A stretch of DNA of 64,000 nt from Candidatus Thiodiazotropha sp. LNASS1 (GTDB lineage Bacteria; Pseudomonadota; Gammaproteobacteria; Chromatiales; Chromatiaceae), in assembly GCF_964212655.1 (NCBI RefSeq), contig NZ_OZ156465.1, positions 930,001 to 994,000 on the forward strand, written 5' to 3'. Both the position numbers and the translations under genes were made by a program. Position 1 is the first letter of the stretch, and every line of letters begins with the position of its first letter. The notes below the pieces were generated by a model that was given only the letters and a program-made list of their open reading frames with translations, ran no database searches and had not been told where the DNA came from. Of this stretch, positions 7,847-17,166 are shown one piece after another.

Positions 7847-10129
7847 TCATTCACTCCAATAGCGGCTGTTGTGTTTGCGATAGAGGCGGGGCTCGATCTC
7901 CTGCTGATCCCTACTGATACGAAACTGTATCGCCCCCGTTTCAGCTGTATTCAGTATAACTGCACCCTGTTGCCGCCAACGCTGAACAACCTCATTTTTC
8001 GGGAAACCATAGCTGTTTCTATAACCACTTGAGACAAGCACCCAGTCAGGCGCCACAGCGTTCACGAACGGCAGTGTAGAAGATGTCGCCGAGCCATGAT
8101 GAGGCGCAACCACAATATCTGACGCCAGATCCCCGGCATAGTGTCTCAACAATGCCCCTTCACCCCGCTCCTCGATATCGCCCGGCAGCAATATGCGCCA
8201 ATCACCCACAGCTACCTGCACCACACAGGAGCGATCGTTTGCATGCTTGAATCTTTCACTCCGGTCCGGGTGCAGCACAGTGAATGACACACCATCCCAA
8301 TGCCACTTCTCACCTGCCTGGCAGTCCCGTATCTGTGCTATACGTTCGGGTTCTCCCGCCAGGCTGTCAGCAACCTCCACAGCCTGTTTCAGTGCACTAT
8401 AGCCACCGGCATGGTCACGATCACCATTACTCAGCACCAGCCGGTCAACACTTGCGTGCCCTCGTGATCTTAAATACGGAATAAGCACCGATTCCGCGGT
8501 ATTGAATCCCGTTGCGTACGCGGGCCCCGTATCATAGACCATAACATGACGCTCTGTTTCAATGACACAGGCCAGGCCCTGCCCAACATCCAACAGTGTA
8601 AACCAAAGCTCTCCATGGGCAGGGCGAACCGGCTTAACGAGAATCAAGGGGGCGATCAACCAGATTGCCAATCCGCGTGCCGGTATACCTGCGGGGATCA
8701 GGAGCAGCAGAAAACCGATAATTGCCACGATCCAGCACCAAACAGCAGCAACAGGCAGGGTGAACATTGCATAGGGGAGCGTGGAAAACCAGACCAGAAA
8801 CTGATAGGTATGGGCAGCCAGCCATCCAAGCAGGCCAAACCACCAACCAGCCATAAGCGGCACCGTCAGCATCGGCAGACCGAACAATACCATGGGCACC
8901 AGGATCAGGGTAAACCAAGGCACCATAATCAAATTCACGATCAGCGATATCAATGACGCCTGGTCGAAAAACAGCAATAGAACAGGCACCAATCCCAGGG
9001 TAACGAACCACTGCACCCGTATCATCTGCCGCCACCCTGTCCAGCAATCGATGCGTCCGCCGGCACTCATGATAATCACAGCGACTGCGCCGAAGGAGAG
9101 CCAAAATCCAGCCGACAGGGTCGCCATGGGATCCATTATCACCACCATGAACATTGCCAGTACAAGACTTCTTCCCGGCTGAACCCTCTGTCCGAGTATG
9201 ACGCTGCCGAGGGTCGTGAATAGCATCAGCAGGGCACGTTGAGTGGGGAGTGAAAACCCAGCCAGCGCGGCATAGACGAATGCCCCGGCCAATGCGACGA
9301 CCGATCCTGCCTTGATGGCGGGGATTCTGAGAGTCAGGCGCTCGCTACGGCGCCACAGCCACTGGCTGACGAACAGCAACCATCCGGCAACTATGCCTAT
9401 GTGGAGTCCTGATATGGCCACCAGATGGTTGGTGCCGGTGGTACTGAATACACGCCATTGTTCCGTTCCGATACCCCGCTTGTCCCCTATTGCCAAGGCC
9501 TTTAAAAGAGACACCGCGTCAGGCTGTCGAACCCGCTGATCCAGCTGCAGCGCTATGGTCTGGCGCAACCTGTCTATCCACGCATGGTGCGTCCCGCTTT
9601 CCAGGATCCGGTTGCCGTGCCACTTTCTGACATATCCCTTGGCCTGCACTCCCTGGCTGAACATCCACCGTTCGAGGTCCGCCCCGGCCGGGTTTTGCAT
9701 GCCTCTTGGTCGTTTCAACCTGACTTTCAAGCGCCAGGTTTCACCGACACGAAGTGTATCGCGTAGGCCATACCAACTGAGTTGCAGACGGGTCAGTGGA
9801 ACCACATTGCCATGACTGTCAAACAGCTGCTTCACATCCGCTTGAAATCCTGTCAATCGGCCCTGACGCTTTGGCAGGGATGCAATAACAGCCTCCACCA
9901 CCATATCCCCGCCTTCCAATTCGGCTGGAAGCCTGTGCTGCAGGTGATTGGTAGCGAACAGAAGCGTCCACCCTCCTCCGACCAGAAATGCAATCAAGGG
10001 TCGCAGACGACGGACACGCCAGAAAAAGACCAGTGGTATGAGTACAGCCATCCACCATGTTTCAGGCAGGATCTGAAGTTGATGAAATAGTGTTGCACCG
10101 ACCACAAATGCGATCAGAATTAAATTCAC
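7847..10129 (-). CDS. comEC: DNA internalization-related competence protein ComEC/Rec2
   Basis: A 760-residue inner-membrane channel protein for uptake of single-stranded DNA during transformation. The domains are in standard order: an N-terminal DUF4131 region with transmembrane helices (1-190), a Competence domain with many helices (about 200-490; motif TTGTNHLVAISGLHIGIVAG) and a C-terminal metallo-beta-lactamase-like domain (about 510-730) with LLDVGQGLACVIE, SNGDRDHAGG and the metal-site motif APHHGS. It is complete and uninterrupted. A 145-bp gap separates it from exbB. Other competence genes are not in this window. Confidence 0.95.
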   Translation of the reverse strand: MNLILIAFVVGATLFHQLQILPETWWMAVLIPLVFFWRVRRLRPLIAFLVGGGWTLLFATNHLQHRLPAELEGGDMVVEAVIASLPKRQGRLTGFQADVKQLFDSHGNVVPLTRLQLSWYGLRDTLRVGETWRLKVRLKRPRGMQNPAGADLERWMFSQGVQAKGYVRKWHGNRILESGTHHAWIDRLRQTIALQLDQRVRQPDAVSLLKALAIGDKRGIGTEQWRVFSTTGTNHLVAISGLHIGIVAGWLLFVSQWLWRRSERLTLRIPAIKAGSVVALAGAFVYAALAGFSLPTQRALLMLFTTLGSVILGQRVQPGRSLVLAMFMVVIMDPMATLSAGFWLSFGAVAVIIMSAGGRIDCWTGWRQMIRVQWFVTLGLVPVLLLFFDQASLISLIVNLIMVPWFTLILVPMVLFGLPMLTVPLMAGWWFGLLGWLAAHTYQFLVWFSTLPYAMFTLPVAAVWCWIVAIIGFLLLLIPAGIPARGLAIWLIAPLILVKPVRPAHGELWFTLLDVGQGLACVIETERHVMVYDTGPAYATGFNTAESVLIPYLRSRGHASVDRLVLSNGDRDHAGGYSALKQAVEVADSLAGEPERIAQIRDCQAGEKWHWDGVSFTVLHPDRSERFKHANDRSCVVQVAVGDWRILLPGDIEERGEGALLRHYAGDLASDIVVAPHHGSATSSTLPFVNAVAPDWVLVSSGYRNSYGFPKNEVVQRWRQQGAVILNTAETGAIQFRISRDQQEIEPRLYRKHNSRYWSE

Positions 10130-10281
10130 GACATTCCCTGTCTCTTATTTCTATTGTGTAATTGTTTCTTCCATTAATCTAAGTTGTACTATGCTTTAAC
10201 ATGCTTCAGTATTGGTGTCGATTCAGGTATACCCTCATTTTGAACGTCATCAGCGGCTTGTGCAGATAATTTCATTGACTC

Positions 10282-10821
10282 ATGCCCAAGAGATTTATTA
10301 AAAGCCTGTTACCCCACCACGACACGGTACGTAACCATAAGCATTTGAGGATTTTCGGCTCGCTGATGCATGACGCAAATCTGTGGCATCTCAACAGGCA
10401 CTCCGTCTCAGGTGCGTTTGCGGTAGGTCTTTTTATGGCCTTCATTCCTATCCCGTTTCAAATGGTGCTCGCCGCAGCGGCAGCCATCTTTTTTCGCGTT
10501 AATCTCCCTCTCTCGGTAGCCCTGGTCTGGATCACCAATCCGATCACCATTCCTCCAATGTTTTTCTTCGCATATTGGGTGGGAACATTGATCACCGGCG
10601 ATACAGCCACATTGGAGCCTTTCCATTTCAGTTGGGAATGGATACAGAATGTCGGGGTCGAGATCTGGGTTCCATTGCTCATCGGCAGCTTGTTCTGTGC
10701 CACGGTCTCATCCATACTGGGTTACAGTCTGATTTTATGGATATGGCGCTGGCATGCGGTGGAGAAATGGAAGGCCCGTCGCCTGAGAAAGAAAACCCGC
10801 CGATCAGCCACCACACCCTAG
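10282..10821 (+). CDS. DUF2062 domain membrane protein
   Basis: A 179-residue protein of the DUF2062 family, with about three transmembrane segments. The region NRHSVSGAFAVGLFMAFIPI matches the family's typical start, and LVWITNPITIPPMFFFAYWVG its middle. The C-terminus is basic (RRLRKKTRR). Its function is unknown; the family is often annotated near comEC or lpxK in gammaproteobacteria. It is transcribed divergently from comEC. Confidence 0.88.
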   Translation: MPKRFIKSLLPHHDTVRNHKHLRIFGSLMHDANLWHLNRHSVSGAFAVGLFMAFIPIPFQMVLAAAAAIFFRVNLPLSVALVWITNPITIPPMFFFAYWVGTLITGDTATLEPFHFSWEWIQNVGVEIWVPLLIGSLFCATVSSILGYSLILWIWRWHAVEKWKARRLRKKTRRSATTP

Positions 10822-10889
10822 ACCTGATTCTCGACACCCACATCAGTCTGACTACTCATCCCCTGAAATCAATCAACCTGAAAAAGCTG

Positions 10890-11591
10890 CTATCCCGTCA
10901 GCGGCTCGGGCCTTGACAGCTTTCCATCCACCAACTGCCAGGTATGATCCATTCTTGCCGCCAGTTCATAATCGTGGGTAACCACCACAAAGCTTGTGTT
11001 GCTCTCCCGGTTCAATTGCAGCATCAATTCATAGACCTGTTCAGCACTTCTTCTGTCGAGATTTCCTGTCGGCTCATCCGCCAATACACAATCCGGCTGG
11101 TGGACCATTGCCCTCGCCAGTGCAGCCCTTTGCCGTTCTCCGCCCGAGAGTTCATTCGGCTTGTGCTCAACCCGCGCTTCCAAACCAACCTGCTGTAACA
11201 TCGCCTTGGCCGCCGCCCTTGCGTCGGTTACCGATTCACCGCCTATCAACAGCGGCATCGCAACATTTTCCAGTGCCGTGAATTCAGGCAACAGATGGTG
11301 AAACTGGTAGACAAAACCCATATGCCGATTTCTGAGCAGACCCTTTTCCCGTTCATTCATGATCAGCAGGTCATTGCCATGCAGCATCACCTGCCCCGAA
11401 TCTGGCCGGTCCAATCCACCCAGACAATGCAGCAGTGTGCTTTTACCTGAGCCCGATGCACCGATGATCGCCACCCGTTCACCTTTTTTTATGGATAGAT
11501 CGACCCCTTGCAACACCTCCACATGAAGATCGCCCTGGGTGAAAGATCTCACCAGGTTGTTCGCCTGCAGGACAATCCCGGCATCACTCAT
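10890..11591 (-). CDS. lolD: Lipoprotein-releasing ABC transporter ATP-binding protein
   Basis: LolD supplies ATP hydrolysis for extraction of lipoproteins from the inner membrane by LolCDE. The 233-residue protein has Walker A (GASGSGKST), a Q-loop in [19 protein letters not shown], the signature [15 protein letters not shown], Walker B ([12 protein letters not shown]) and the switch His (VVVTHDYE). The frame is open upstream to 11654, but ATG 11591 (MSDAGIVLQ) fits the family and overlaps the lolC stop by 8 bp, indicating coupling. Confidence 0.96.
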   Translation of the reverse strand: MSDAGIVLQANNLVRSFTQGDLHVEVLQGVDLSIKKGERVAIIGASGSGKSTLLHCLGGLDRPDSGQVMLHGNDLLIMNEREKGLLRNRHMGFVYQFHHLLPEFTALENVAMPLLIGGESVTDARAAAKAMLQQVGLEARVEHKPNELSGGERQRAALARAMVHQPDCVLADEPTGNLDRRSAEQVYELMLQLNRESNTSFVVVTHDYELAARMDHTWQLVDGKLSRPEPLTG

Positions 11592-12831
11592 AGCGCAATG
11601 CCTCGGCGGGTTGGGTGCGTGATGCCTTCCAGGCGGGATAGAGGGTTGCCGCAAGGGTGATGATGAAAGCGGTAAACCCTATCAGCAACACATCGGAGAG
11701 ATGCGGTTCGGATGGCAACTTGGTGATGTAGTAGATACTGGGATCCAAAAAATCGATCTCGAATACCGACTCGATCCAACTGACAATCTCCTCCACGTTG
11801 ATCGCCAGCAGCACCCCACCGATCATGCCGAGTATGTTGCCGACGATACCGATAGTGGCGCCCTGCACCATGAAGATGCTCATTATAGATCTTGGTGATG
11901 CCCCCAGGGTACGAAGAATAGCGATGTCCGACTGTTTATCGGTCACCACCATCACCATGGTGGAAACGATATTGAAGGCCGCAACGGCCACGATCAGAGA
12001 AAGAATGATGCTCATCATACGTTTTTCCGTCTGCAACGCGGCAAAAAAATTACGATGCTGCATGGTCCAATCACTGATGCGATAATAACCACCCATCTTC
12101 AGTGCCAACTCTCTTGATATCTGTGGGGCCAAATAGAGGTCATCCAGCTTCAGGCGTATCCCGCTCGCACCCGACTCGAGACGCATCAATTTGGCCGCAT
12201 CCTCCATATGCATGATGGCAACCCCTCTGTCGTACTCCCCCATTCCCACCTGGAATATCGCTGCCACAGTAAAGCGTTTCAGGCGCGGCATGATACCGGC
12301 GGGCGTAACATTGACCTGGGGTGTCACCAGGGTGACACGATCGCCAACCCCGACCCCTAATACCAAGGCCAGTTCTCGTCCGAGAATCAGACCGTATTCA
12401 CCCGGCTGGAGGGCCTCGATAGAGCCATTTGTGATGGCTGAAATCACTTCGGATACCTTGCCTTCCTGGTCCGGCAAGATGCCCCGTAACAATACACCGC
12501 TGACCTTTTGCCCGCTGATCAGCATCCCCTGCCCCTCTACATAGGGCGCCTCTCCTATCACGTGCGGAAATGTTGCGGCCTCGGCCTGCACCTCAGCCCA
12601 ATTCTCCAGTTCCCCATTGACACCGGAAATCGTGGCATGTGATGTCATACCGAGAATTCGTTCACGGACTTCTTTGTGAAACCCGTTCATAACTGATAGA
12701 ACGACGATTAACGCCACCACACCCAACATGATGCCCAACATCGAGATCAGCGATATGAAGGAGATAAAGTGATTACGCCGCTTGGCGCGTGTATAGCGCA
12801 GGCCGATATAAAATTCGATCGGTTTGAACAT
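11584..12831 (-). CDS. lolC: Lipoprotein-releasing ABC transporter permease LolC/LolE
   Basis: A 415-residue inner-membrane permease with the FtsX-like arrangement: one N-terminal helix (about 25-50, [20 protein letters not shown]), a large periplasmic domain, then three helices near 270-300, 320-350 and 375-405. The N-terminal segment [20 protein letters not shown] is typical of LolC/LolE. Only one permease gene adjoins lolD, so either a second (lolE) lies elsewhere or the system is of the two-gene type; the sequence cannot decide. Confidence 0.94.
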   Translation of the reverse strand: MFKPIEFYIGLRYTRAKRRNHFISFISLISMLGIMLGVVALIVVLSVMNGFHKEVRERILGMTSHATISGVNGELENWAEVQAEAATFPHVIGEAPYVEGQGMLISGQKVSGVLLRGILPDQEGKVSEVISAITNGSIEALQPGEYGLILGRELALVLGVGVGDRVTLVTPQVNVTPAGIMPRLKRFTVAAIFQVGMGEYDRGVAIMHMEDAAKLMRLESGASGIRLKLDDLYLAPQISRELALKMGGYYRISDWTMQHRNFFAALQTEKRMMSIILSLIVAVAAFNIVSTMVMVVTDKQSDIAILRTLGASPRSIMSIFMVQGATIGIVGNILGMIGGVLLAINVEEIVSWIESVFEIDFLDPSIYYITKLPSEPHLSDVLLIGFTAFIITLAATLYPAWKASRTQPAEALRYE

Positions 12832-13105
12832 TTCTGGCGATTAAATCCTGTTTTGTTAGCACCCAAACCTGCGGAATTATTTAGCGCCGCCGGGGGTTGC
12901 TCCTCGAATCGGATAGCCTAACAAAAATAGGCGGGAATAGCGGCCATATTTTTCCAATTCCGGAAAGATCATCCAACCATCCACTGCCACTATACATCAG
13001 AGCCATGAAAAGCAACTGACATGATTAAAGAAAAACTTTTTAATTTCTATACTTAGATAAGAGTGCTATATTCATTCCTGAAGAGATAAATTCGGAGTTA
13101 CCCAG

Positions 13106-13396
13106 ATGACTTTTCGTATCACCACCCTATCCGCCACACTAATCTGCATACTCGCACTGCCGGTCTCCGCCGATGTACTTTTGATCGAATCAATCCATTC
13201 GGCACCCATCAACAGTGAAGAGGGTATCCCCCGTCCGACGCGCAGCATGTCTATGGATCAGGTCAGCCAGCGATACGGCCAGCCATTGACCGCTCACCCC
13301 AGCGTCGGCGAGCCACCGATCACCCGATGGGAATACAGCAGCTATTCTGTGTTCTTTGAATACGATTTAGTCCTGACATCCGTCTTGCATCGCTGA
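13106..13396 (+). CDS. Small exported hypothetical protein
   Basis: A 96-residue protein with a signal peptide (about 1-22, cleaved after PVSA). The mature part is short, with the features RPTRSMSMDQVSQRYGQP and EPPITRWEYSSYSVFFEYD. I recognise this as a small conserved type found in other sulfur-oxidising gammaproteobacteria, without known function. ATG 13106 is preceded by GGAG at 7 bases. It stands alone, with no operon partner. Confidence 0.7.
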   Translation: MTFRITTLSATLICILALPVSADVLLIESIHSAPINSEEGIPRPTRSMSMDQVSQRYGQPLTAHPSVGEPPITRWEYSSYSVFFEYDLVLTSVLHR

Positions 13397-13767
13397 GGGC
13401 CAAGCGACACAAGCGCCTTCTATCTGGCCTGGTCAAACCTCACCATAACTGAAGGGCAAATGTACCTCGGTAAGCGACCGGGGTGCATATCTCGAGATGC
13501 TGCCCATCACACCATTTCCGCTGCAGCGTCACATATTGTTGTTTCATGGTTAATACCGCCTTACCCCCATAGACCATCCTTTGCAGCACACACATAACCC
13601 GGGGTGGGGCCCAGCCTTACCAGGCTAGTCTGCTGCATCGTACCCGATTCCTGGTCATCAAAAATTGAATCTGTAGATTAAACTTTACACTGGCCGGGTA
13701 ATTCTTGACAATTTTACTATGTTATTTATACTGCGCTCCATCAAGTCACTCAATCAGGTAGTACTTC
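13397..13767. other. Spacer upstream of trpD2 gene
   Basis: 371 bp without a convincing coding frame or RNA gene. The only clear element is the promoter at its 3' end. Confidence 0.5.
13705..13732 (+). promoter_or_regulatory. Sigma-70 promoter of the TrpD2-like gene
   Basis: A perfect -35 box TTGACA (13705-13710) is separated by 16 bp from a -10 box TATACT (13727-13732). The predicted start is about 25 bases before the ATG at 13768. This is the best sigma-70-like promoter I found in the window. Confidence 0.7.
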
Positions 13768-14874
13768 ATGACTGACACCATGACCTCTCAAACGTTGATG
13801 CATTCGATCATTCAGCGCATTGCCACCGGACCGGAACTGAGCAAGGACATCTCCCTTGAGGAGGCCAGTAAAGGTATGGCTGCCATCCTGAGAGGCGAAA
13901 TCGATGAGGTACAGGCGGCAATATTCCTTATTGCGCTTCGTATGAAACGAGAGACCGACGACGAAAACAAAGGCGCACTGGATGCAATCCTTAACATCTC
14001 ACAAAGTCGTCAGGTCGAGATTGACCAATTGATCTCCCTGGCTGACCCCTATGACGGTGTCAACCGAAATCTTCCCGTATCACCTTTTATACCCGCTGTA
14101 TTGGCTGCCTGCGGCCTGCCCTGCGTAAGTCATGGCCTCGAAACCGTGGGCCCTAAGTTCGGTGTCACTCACCGCCATGTACTGCAGGCTGCCGGCATCG
14201 GTGTGGATCTCGATCTCGATAGTGCCGCCTCTCGGTTGGAGAATCCGGAGTTGGGATGGGCCTATGTGGATCAGCGTACTTTTTGCCCGGGCCTGCACAA
14301 TTTGATCGATTTGAGACAAAAGATAATCAAACGACAGGTCCTGACCACAGTCGAGGTACTGGCCAAACCTCTTGTCGCCCGAAGCAAGACCCACCTGGTA
14401 ACCGGATATGTGCATAAACCTTATCCCGCAAAATATGCTTCACTGGCCCGTTTCGCCGGTTTTGAGGGTTGTCTGCTGGTGCGCGGTATCGAAGGAGGTG
14501 TTATCCCCTCCCTGAGACAGCAGGGAATGGTCTACCGCTATGATGACCTGGGTGATGAGCAACCTGTCGAGATCACACCGGAGAGCCTTGGAATCAACCA
14601 GCCCCTCAGAGCCGTTCCACTTCCTGAGGACGATGCCATCAGAATCGGTGGGGATGAAGTCGCCCGCATTAAGGATATCGGCGCTGCAGCTTCAGCCGCT
14701 GCCGAAACAGGCATGCGAGCTCTCCATGGCGAGCAAGGCCCGGCCTACGATTCACTGGTCTATAGCTGCGCCCTGATTCTGTGGCATGCCGGGGTTTGCA
14801 GCACAATCGCATCCGCTGCTGACCAGGTTCGTCAGGTTCTCGACTCAGGCCGTGCCCATCAGCGAATCAGGTAG
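13768..14874 (+). CDS. TrpD2/YbiB-like glycosyltransferase family 3 protein
   Basis: A 368-residue relative of anthranilate phosphoribosyltransferase. It has the N-terminal helical domain (about 1-75) and the larger alpha/beta domain. The family's DPYDGVNRNLPVSPFIPAVL segment takes the place of the GTGGD loop of true TrpD, which argues against tryptophan synthesis. No trp genes lie nearby. TrpD2/YbiB proteins have been described as nucleic-acid binding; applying that here is inference. It overlaps or abuts a Rieske protein gene downstream, suggesting one transcript from the promoter at 13705. Confidence 0.88.
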   Translation: MTDTMTSQTLMHSIIQRIATGPELSKDISLEEASKGMAAILRGEIDEVQAAIFLIALRMKRETDDENKGALDAILNISQSRQVEIDQLISLADPYDGVNRNLPVSPFIPAVLAACGLPCVSHGLETVGPKFGVTHRHVLQAAGIGVDLDLDSAASRLENPELGWAYVDQRTFCPGLHNLIDLRQKIIKRQVLTTVEVLAKPLVARSKTHLVTGYVHKPYPAKYASLARFAGFEGCLLVRGIEGGVIPSLRQQGMVYRYDDLGDEQPVEITPESLGINQPLRAVPLPEDDAIRIGGDEVARIKDIGAAASAAAETGMRALHGEQGPAYDSLVYSCALILWHAGVCSTIASAADQVRQVLDSGRAHQRIR

Positions 14875-14879
14875 TGACG

Positions 14880-15194
14880 ATGGCGAATGATTGGGTGCAA
14901 GTAGCACGTTGTGATGAGCTGCAGCCAGGCAGGATGAAGCGTGTCGATATTGACGGCCGGCACTATCTGATTGTGAATGCCAACGGCCGGATCTATGGCG
15001 TCGATGACCTCTGCAGTCACGAAGAGGTCTCTCTCTACCTGGGTTGTATCCAAGGGGATAGCATAAAATGCTCACTGCACGGCAGTCGTTTCAGCCTGAA
15101 AAACGGTAAGCCTTTGGACGAACCTGCAACAGAACCTATTAAAACCTATCCAACTAAAATCAGTTCTGATCTTATCTATCTGCATGTAGAATAG
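14880..15194 (+). CDS. Rieske-type [2Fe-2S] ferredoxin, NirD-like
   Basis: A 104-residue soluble Rieske protein. The two ligand pairs are CSH (in VDDLCSHEE) and CSLHG (in IKCSLHGSRF), the CxH-x(15-17)-CxxH pattern for a 2Fe-2S cluster. It has no signal peptide or transmembrane anchor, so it is a cytoplasmic electron carrier or oxygenase-type ferredoxin. A GTG at 14874 is also possible, but ATG 14880 has AGGTAG just upstream. It is adjacent to trpD2 with only a few bases between. The redox partner is not visible in the window. Confidence 0.88.
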   Translation: MANDWVQVARCDELQPGRMKRVDIDGRHYLIVNANGRIYGVDDLCSHEEVSLYLGCIQGDSIKCSLHGSRFSLKNGKPLDEPATEPIKTYPTKISSDLIYLHVE

Positions 15195-15214
15195 CCCTGG
15201 CAGGAGGTGTTTAG

Positions 15215-15228
15215 GTGATCTAGATCAA
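15215..15228. promoter_or_regulatory. FNR/CRP-family binding site (GTGAT-CTAG-ATCAA)
   Basis: GTGATCTAGATCAA matches the FNR consensus TTGAT-N4-ATCAA with one change, and its core TGATCTAGATCA is a perfect palindrome. It sits 138 bp before the start of the small ORF at 15353 and could control it by oxygen level. That is inference. Confidence 0.55.
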
Positions 15229-15352
15229 AAATCCACTCATTCCCGGACTAGCGAACCTAGGGTAATTCCTATATATTCCACCCTTTAAAAAAAAACTGCT
15301 CACAAGGGCGCCACAATTTCACCACCAAGTTAATTTCCGGGGGACATGTCCG

Positions 15353-15490
15353 GTGAAATATATTTTCGTATTGGTTATCGCTTTCTGTTTGACCCTGGTA
15401 TGGCAAACATCCAATATTGCTGAACGTACCCCCAATCTGCAAAGTTTTGAGCAGGAACAGGTCATTATAAAAAAACCGCAGGCCACCTGA
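15353..15490 (+). CDS. Probable small membrane or exported protein
   Basis: A 45-residue frame starting with GTG at 15353. A GGGGGA sequence lies about 6-10 bases upstream as a ribosome site. The first half is a clean hydrophobic helix after one Lys (KYIFVLVIAFCLTLVW), followed by a short polar tail ending KKPQAT. It could be a single-pass membrane protein or a signal peptide with a short mature part. It is preceded by an FNR-like site and followed by hairpins and a terminator. An ATG at 15345 in another frame gives a less plausible peptide. No homologue comes to mind, so this is tentative. Confidence 0.42.
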   Translation: MKYIFVLVIAFCLTLVWQTSNIAERTPNLQSFEQEQVIIKKPQAT

Positions 15491-15542
15491 TACCTAAAGA
15501 CATCCCCTTTAGACTCATCAAAGTCGGACACTTCCCAATTGC

Positions 15543-15565
15543 ATTCTTAAGCAAATCTTAAGAAT
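15543..15565. repeat. 9-bp inverted repeat ATTCTTAAG/CTTAAGAAT
   Basis: Perfect arms with a 5-base CAAAT loop, 53 bp after the small ORF. There is no T-run, so it may stabilise an RNA end or bind a regulator. Confidence 0.5.
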
Positions 15566-15669
15566 TCGAAGAATACTATCTCAACCAGACGATTTCGTGA
15601 CAGTGTACTGATTACAAATGGGAATCAGTTTGCTGAATGGGCATCAATAATAGTGTCTAATGGCAATTG

Positions 15670-15693
15670 ATGGGAATTAATTCCCATTTTTTT
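15670..15693 (+). terminator. Factor-independent terminator
   Basis: The perfect 18-base palindrome ATGGGAATTAATTCCCAT is followed by a run of T. It is well placed to end transcription of the unit beginning near 15215 before the ccm operon. Confidence 0.75.
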
Positions 15694-15834
15694 ATAAGGA
15701 GATTGTTCCCATATTCGATAGCGTTCGATTTTTGTTGAGGCTATGGAGTGAGATCGGGTAAGGTTGTCAACTTTGCCAGGGCTTTGTTCTCCACTCCATG
15801 AACAGAGTGATAACGATAAAACGACAGTAAATTT

Positions 15835-16485
15835 GTGACAGCATCAAGCACATCCTCTTCCATCACCTTCGAAGCACGCTCGCTGCTCTGCATACGAGAC
15901 GACAGGGTACTGTTCGAAGACCTGAGCTTCAGTATCAACCCAGGTCAGGCGCTGGTACTGGAAGGCCGCAACGGTAGTGGAAAGACCTCACTGCTTCGCA
16001 TACTCTGCGGCATACGCCTGCCAGAATCGGGCGATCTGTTGTGGCAGGGGAAAGATATTTTTCGACTGGGGCCCGAATTCCATGAGCATATCGCCTATTT
16101 GGGTCACAAGGATGGTTCCAAGCTCGATCTGACACCTTTGGAAAATCTCCGCATCGCCCGTGGACTCGGCAAGGCACAAGCAGGAATTGATCTGGATGAT
16201 GCGTTGGATCAGGTCGGTTTATACGGCTTCGAGGATATACCGACACGTAACCTCTCTGCAGGCCAACAGCGTCGTCTGGCGATAGCAAGACTTTTGGTCA
16301 CCGATGCGAAACTCTGGATACTGGATGAACCCTTTACCTCCCTCGATCGCAAAGGTATCGAGCATATGGAGCGCCTGTTCGAGGGACACCTACACCGAGG
16401 AGGCATGGCAGCCATGACCACCCATCACCGGATTGGCTTCAGGGATGAAATCCAACTGATACGTGTAAATCTGTCTGATCGATGA
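15835..16485 (+). CDS. ccmA: Heme exporter ATP-binding protein CcmA
   Basis: The first gene of a complete System I cytochrome c maturation operon. The 216-residue ABC ATPase works with CcmB and CcmC to release holo-CcmE. It has Walker A (GRNGSGKTS), the signature LSAGQQRRLAIARL, Walker B (LWILDEPFTSLD) and the switch His region MTTHHR. The start is a GTG at 15835; no ATG occurs early enough to retain the nucleotide-binding domain. It overlaps ccmB by 4 bp (ATGA). Confidence 0.95.
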   Translation: MTASSTSSSITFEARSLLCIRDDRVLFEDLSFSINPGQALVLEGRNGSGKTSLLRILCGIRLPESGDLLWQGKDIFRLGPEFHEHIAYLGHKDGSKLDLTPLENLRIARGLGKAQAGIDLDDALDQVGLYGFEDIPTRNLSAGQQRRLAIARLLVTDAKLWILDEPFTSLDRKGIEHMERLFEGHLHRGGMAAMTTHHRIGFRDEIQLIRVNLSDR

Positions 16486-17165
16486 GTACCCTCTCCCTCT
16501 CAAGCGCTTTCAGCCTGCTCCTTAAAAGGGACCTGGTGCTGGCCTATCGCCGTCGGGCGGAACTGGCCAATCCGATGCTCTTCTTCATTCTGGTCACGGC
16601 CATGTTTCCATTGGGGATCGGCAACGATCCCAAACTCATAGAAGCGGTCGGTCCCGGGGTGATCTGGGTGGCCGCCCTGCTCGCCGCCCTGCTCTCTCTG
16701 GACAGCATGTTCCGCTCCGATTACGATGACGGTTCATTGGAACAGTTCATGTTGAGTGCCCATCCGGTATCGATCCTCGTCCTGGCGAAGATACTGGCCC
16801 ACTGGCTGGTAACCGGTCTCCCGCTTTTTATCATCGCACCCTTGCTGGCAGTATTGCTGCACATCCCGGGTTCCGCCGTTCCCACCCTGATGCTGACCTT
16901 GCTACTGGGTACCCCGGTACTGAGCCTGATCGGGTCCGTGGGTGTGGCCCTGACGGTCGGCCTGCGCCGGGGGGGTATGATACTTTCACTCCTGGTGCTG
17001 CCTCTGTACGTACCGGTGTTGATCTTTGCCACGGATGCTGTCAAAACTGCTATTGTCGGCATACCGACGACAGCGCAACTGTCCATTTTGTCCGCCATGC
17101 TGGTGGGTTCATTGGTACTGGCCCCAATGGCTACTGCCGCATCATTGAGAATCAGTCTGAGTTGA
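16482..17165 (+). CDS. ccmB: Heme exporter membrane protein CcmB
   Basis: A 227-residue integral membrane protein with six predicted hydrophobic segments, the normal CcmB size. The conserved-type N-terminal segment LLKRDLVLAYRRRAELANPM precedes the first helix, and FRSDYDDGSLEQ lies in the next loop. It partners CcmA and CcmC. Its ATG overlaps the ccmA stop, and ccmC starts 2 bp after its stop. Confidence 0.95.
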   Translation: MSTLSLSSAFSLLLKRDLVLAYRRRAELANPMLFFILVTAMFPLGIGNDPKLIEAVGPGVIWVAALLAALLSLDSMFRSDYDDGSLEQFMLSAHPVSILVLAKILAHWLVTGLPLFIIAPLLAVLLHIPGSAVPTLMLTLLLGTPVLSLIGSVGVALTVGLRRGGMILSLLVLPLYVPVLIFATDAVKTAIVGIPTTAQLSILSAMLVGSLVLAPMATAASLRISLS

Positions 17166-17166
17166 T

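Larger units (their letters stand above)
15195..15834. other. 640-bp spacer with regulatory elements and a small ORF
   Basis: Between the Rieske gene and ccmA. It holds an FNR-like site (15215-15228), a probable small exported-protein gene (15353-15490), an inverted repeat (15543-15565) and a factor-independent terminator (15670-15693), each listed separately. Together these look like a short independent transcription unit. Confidence 0.6.
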
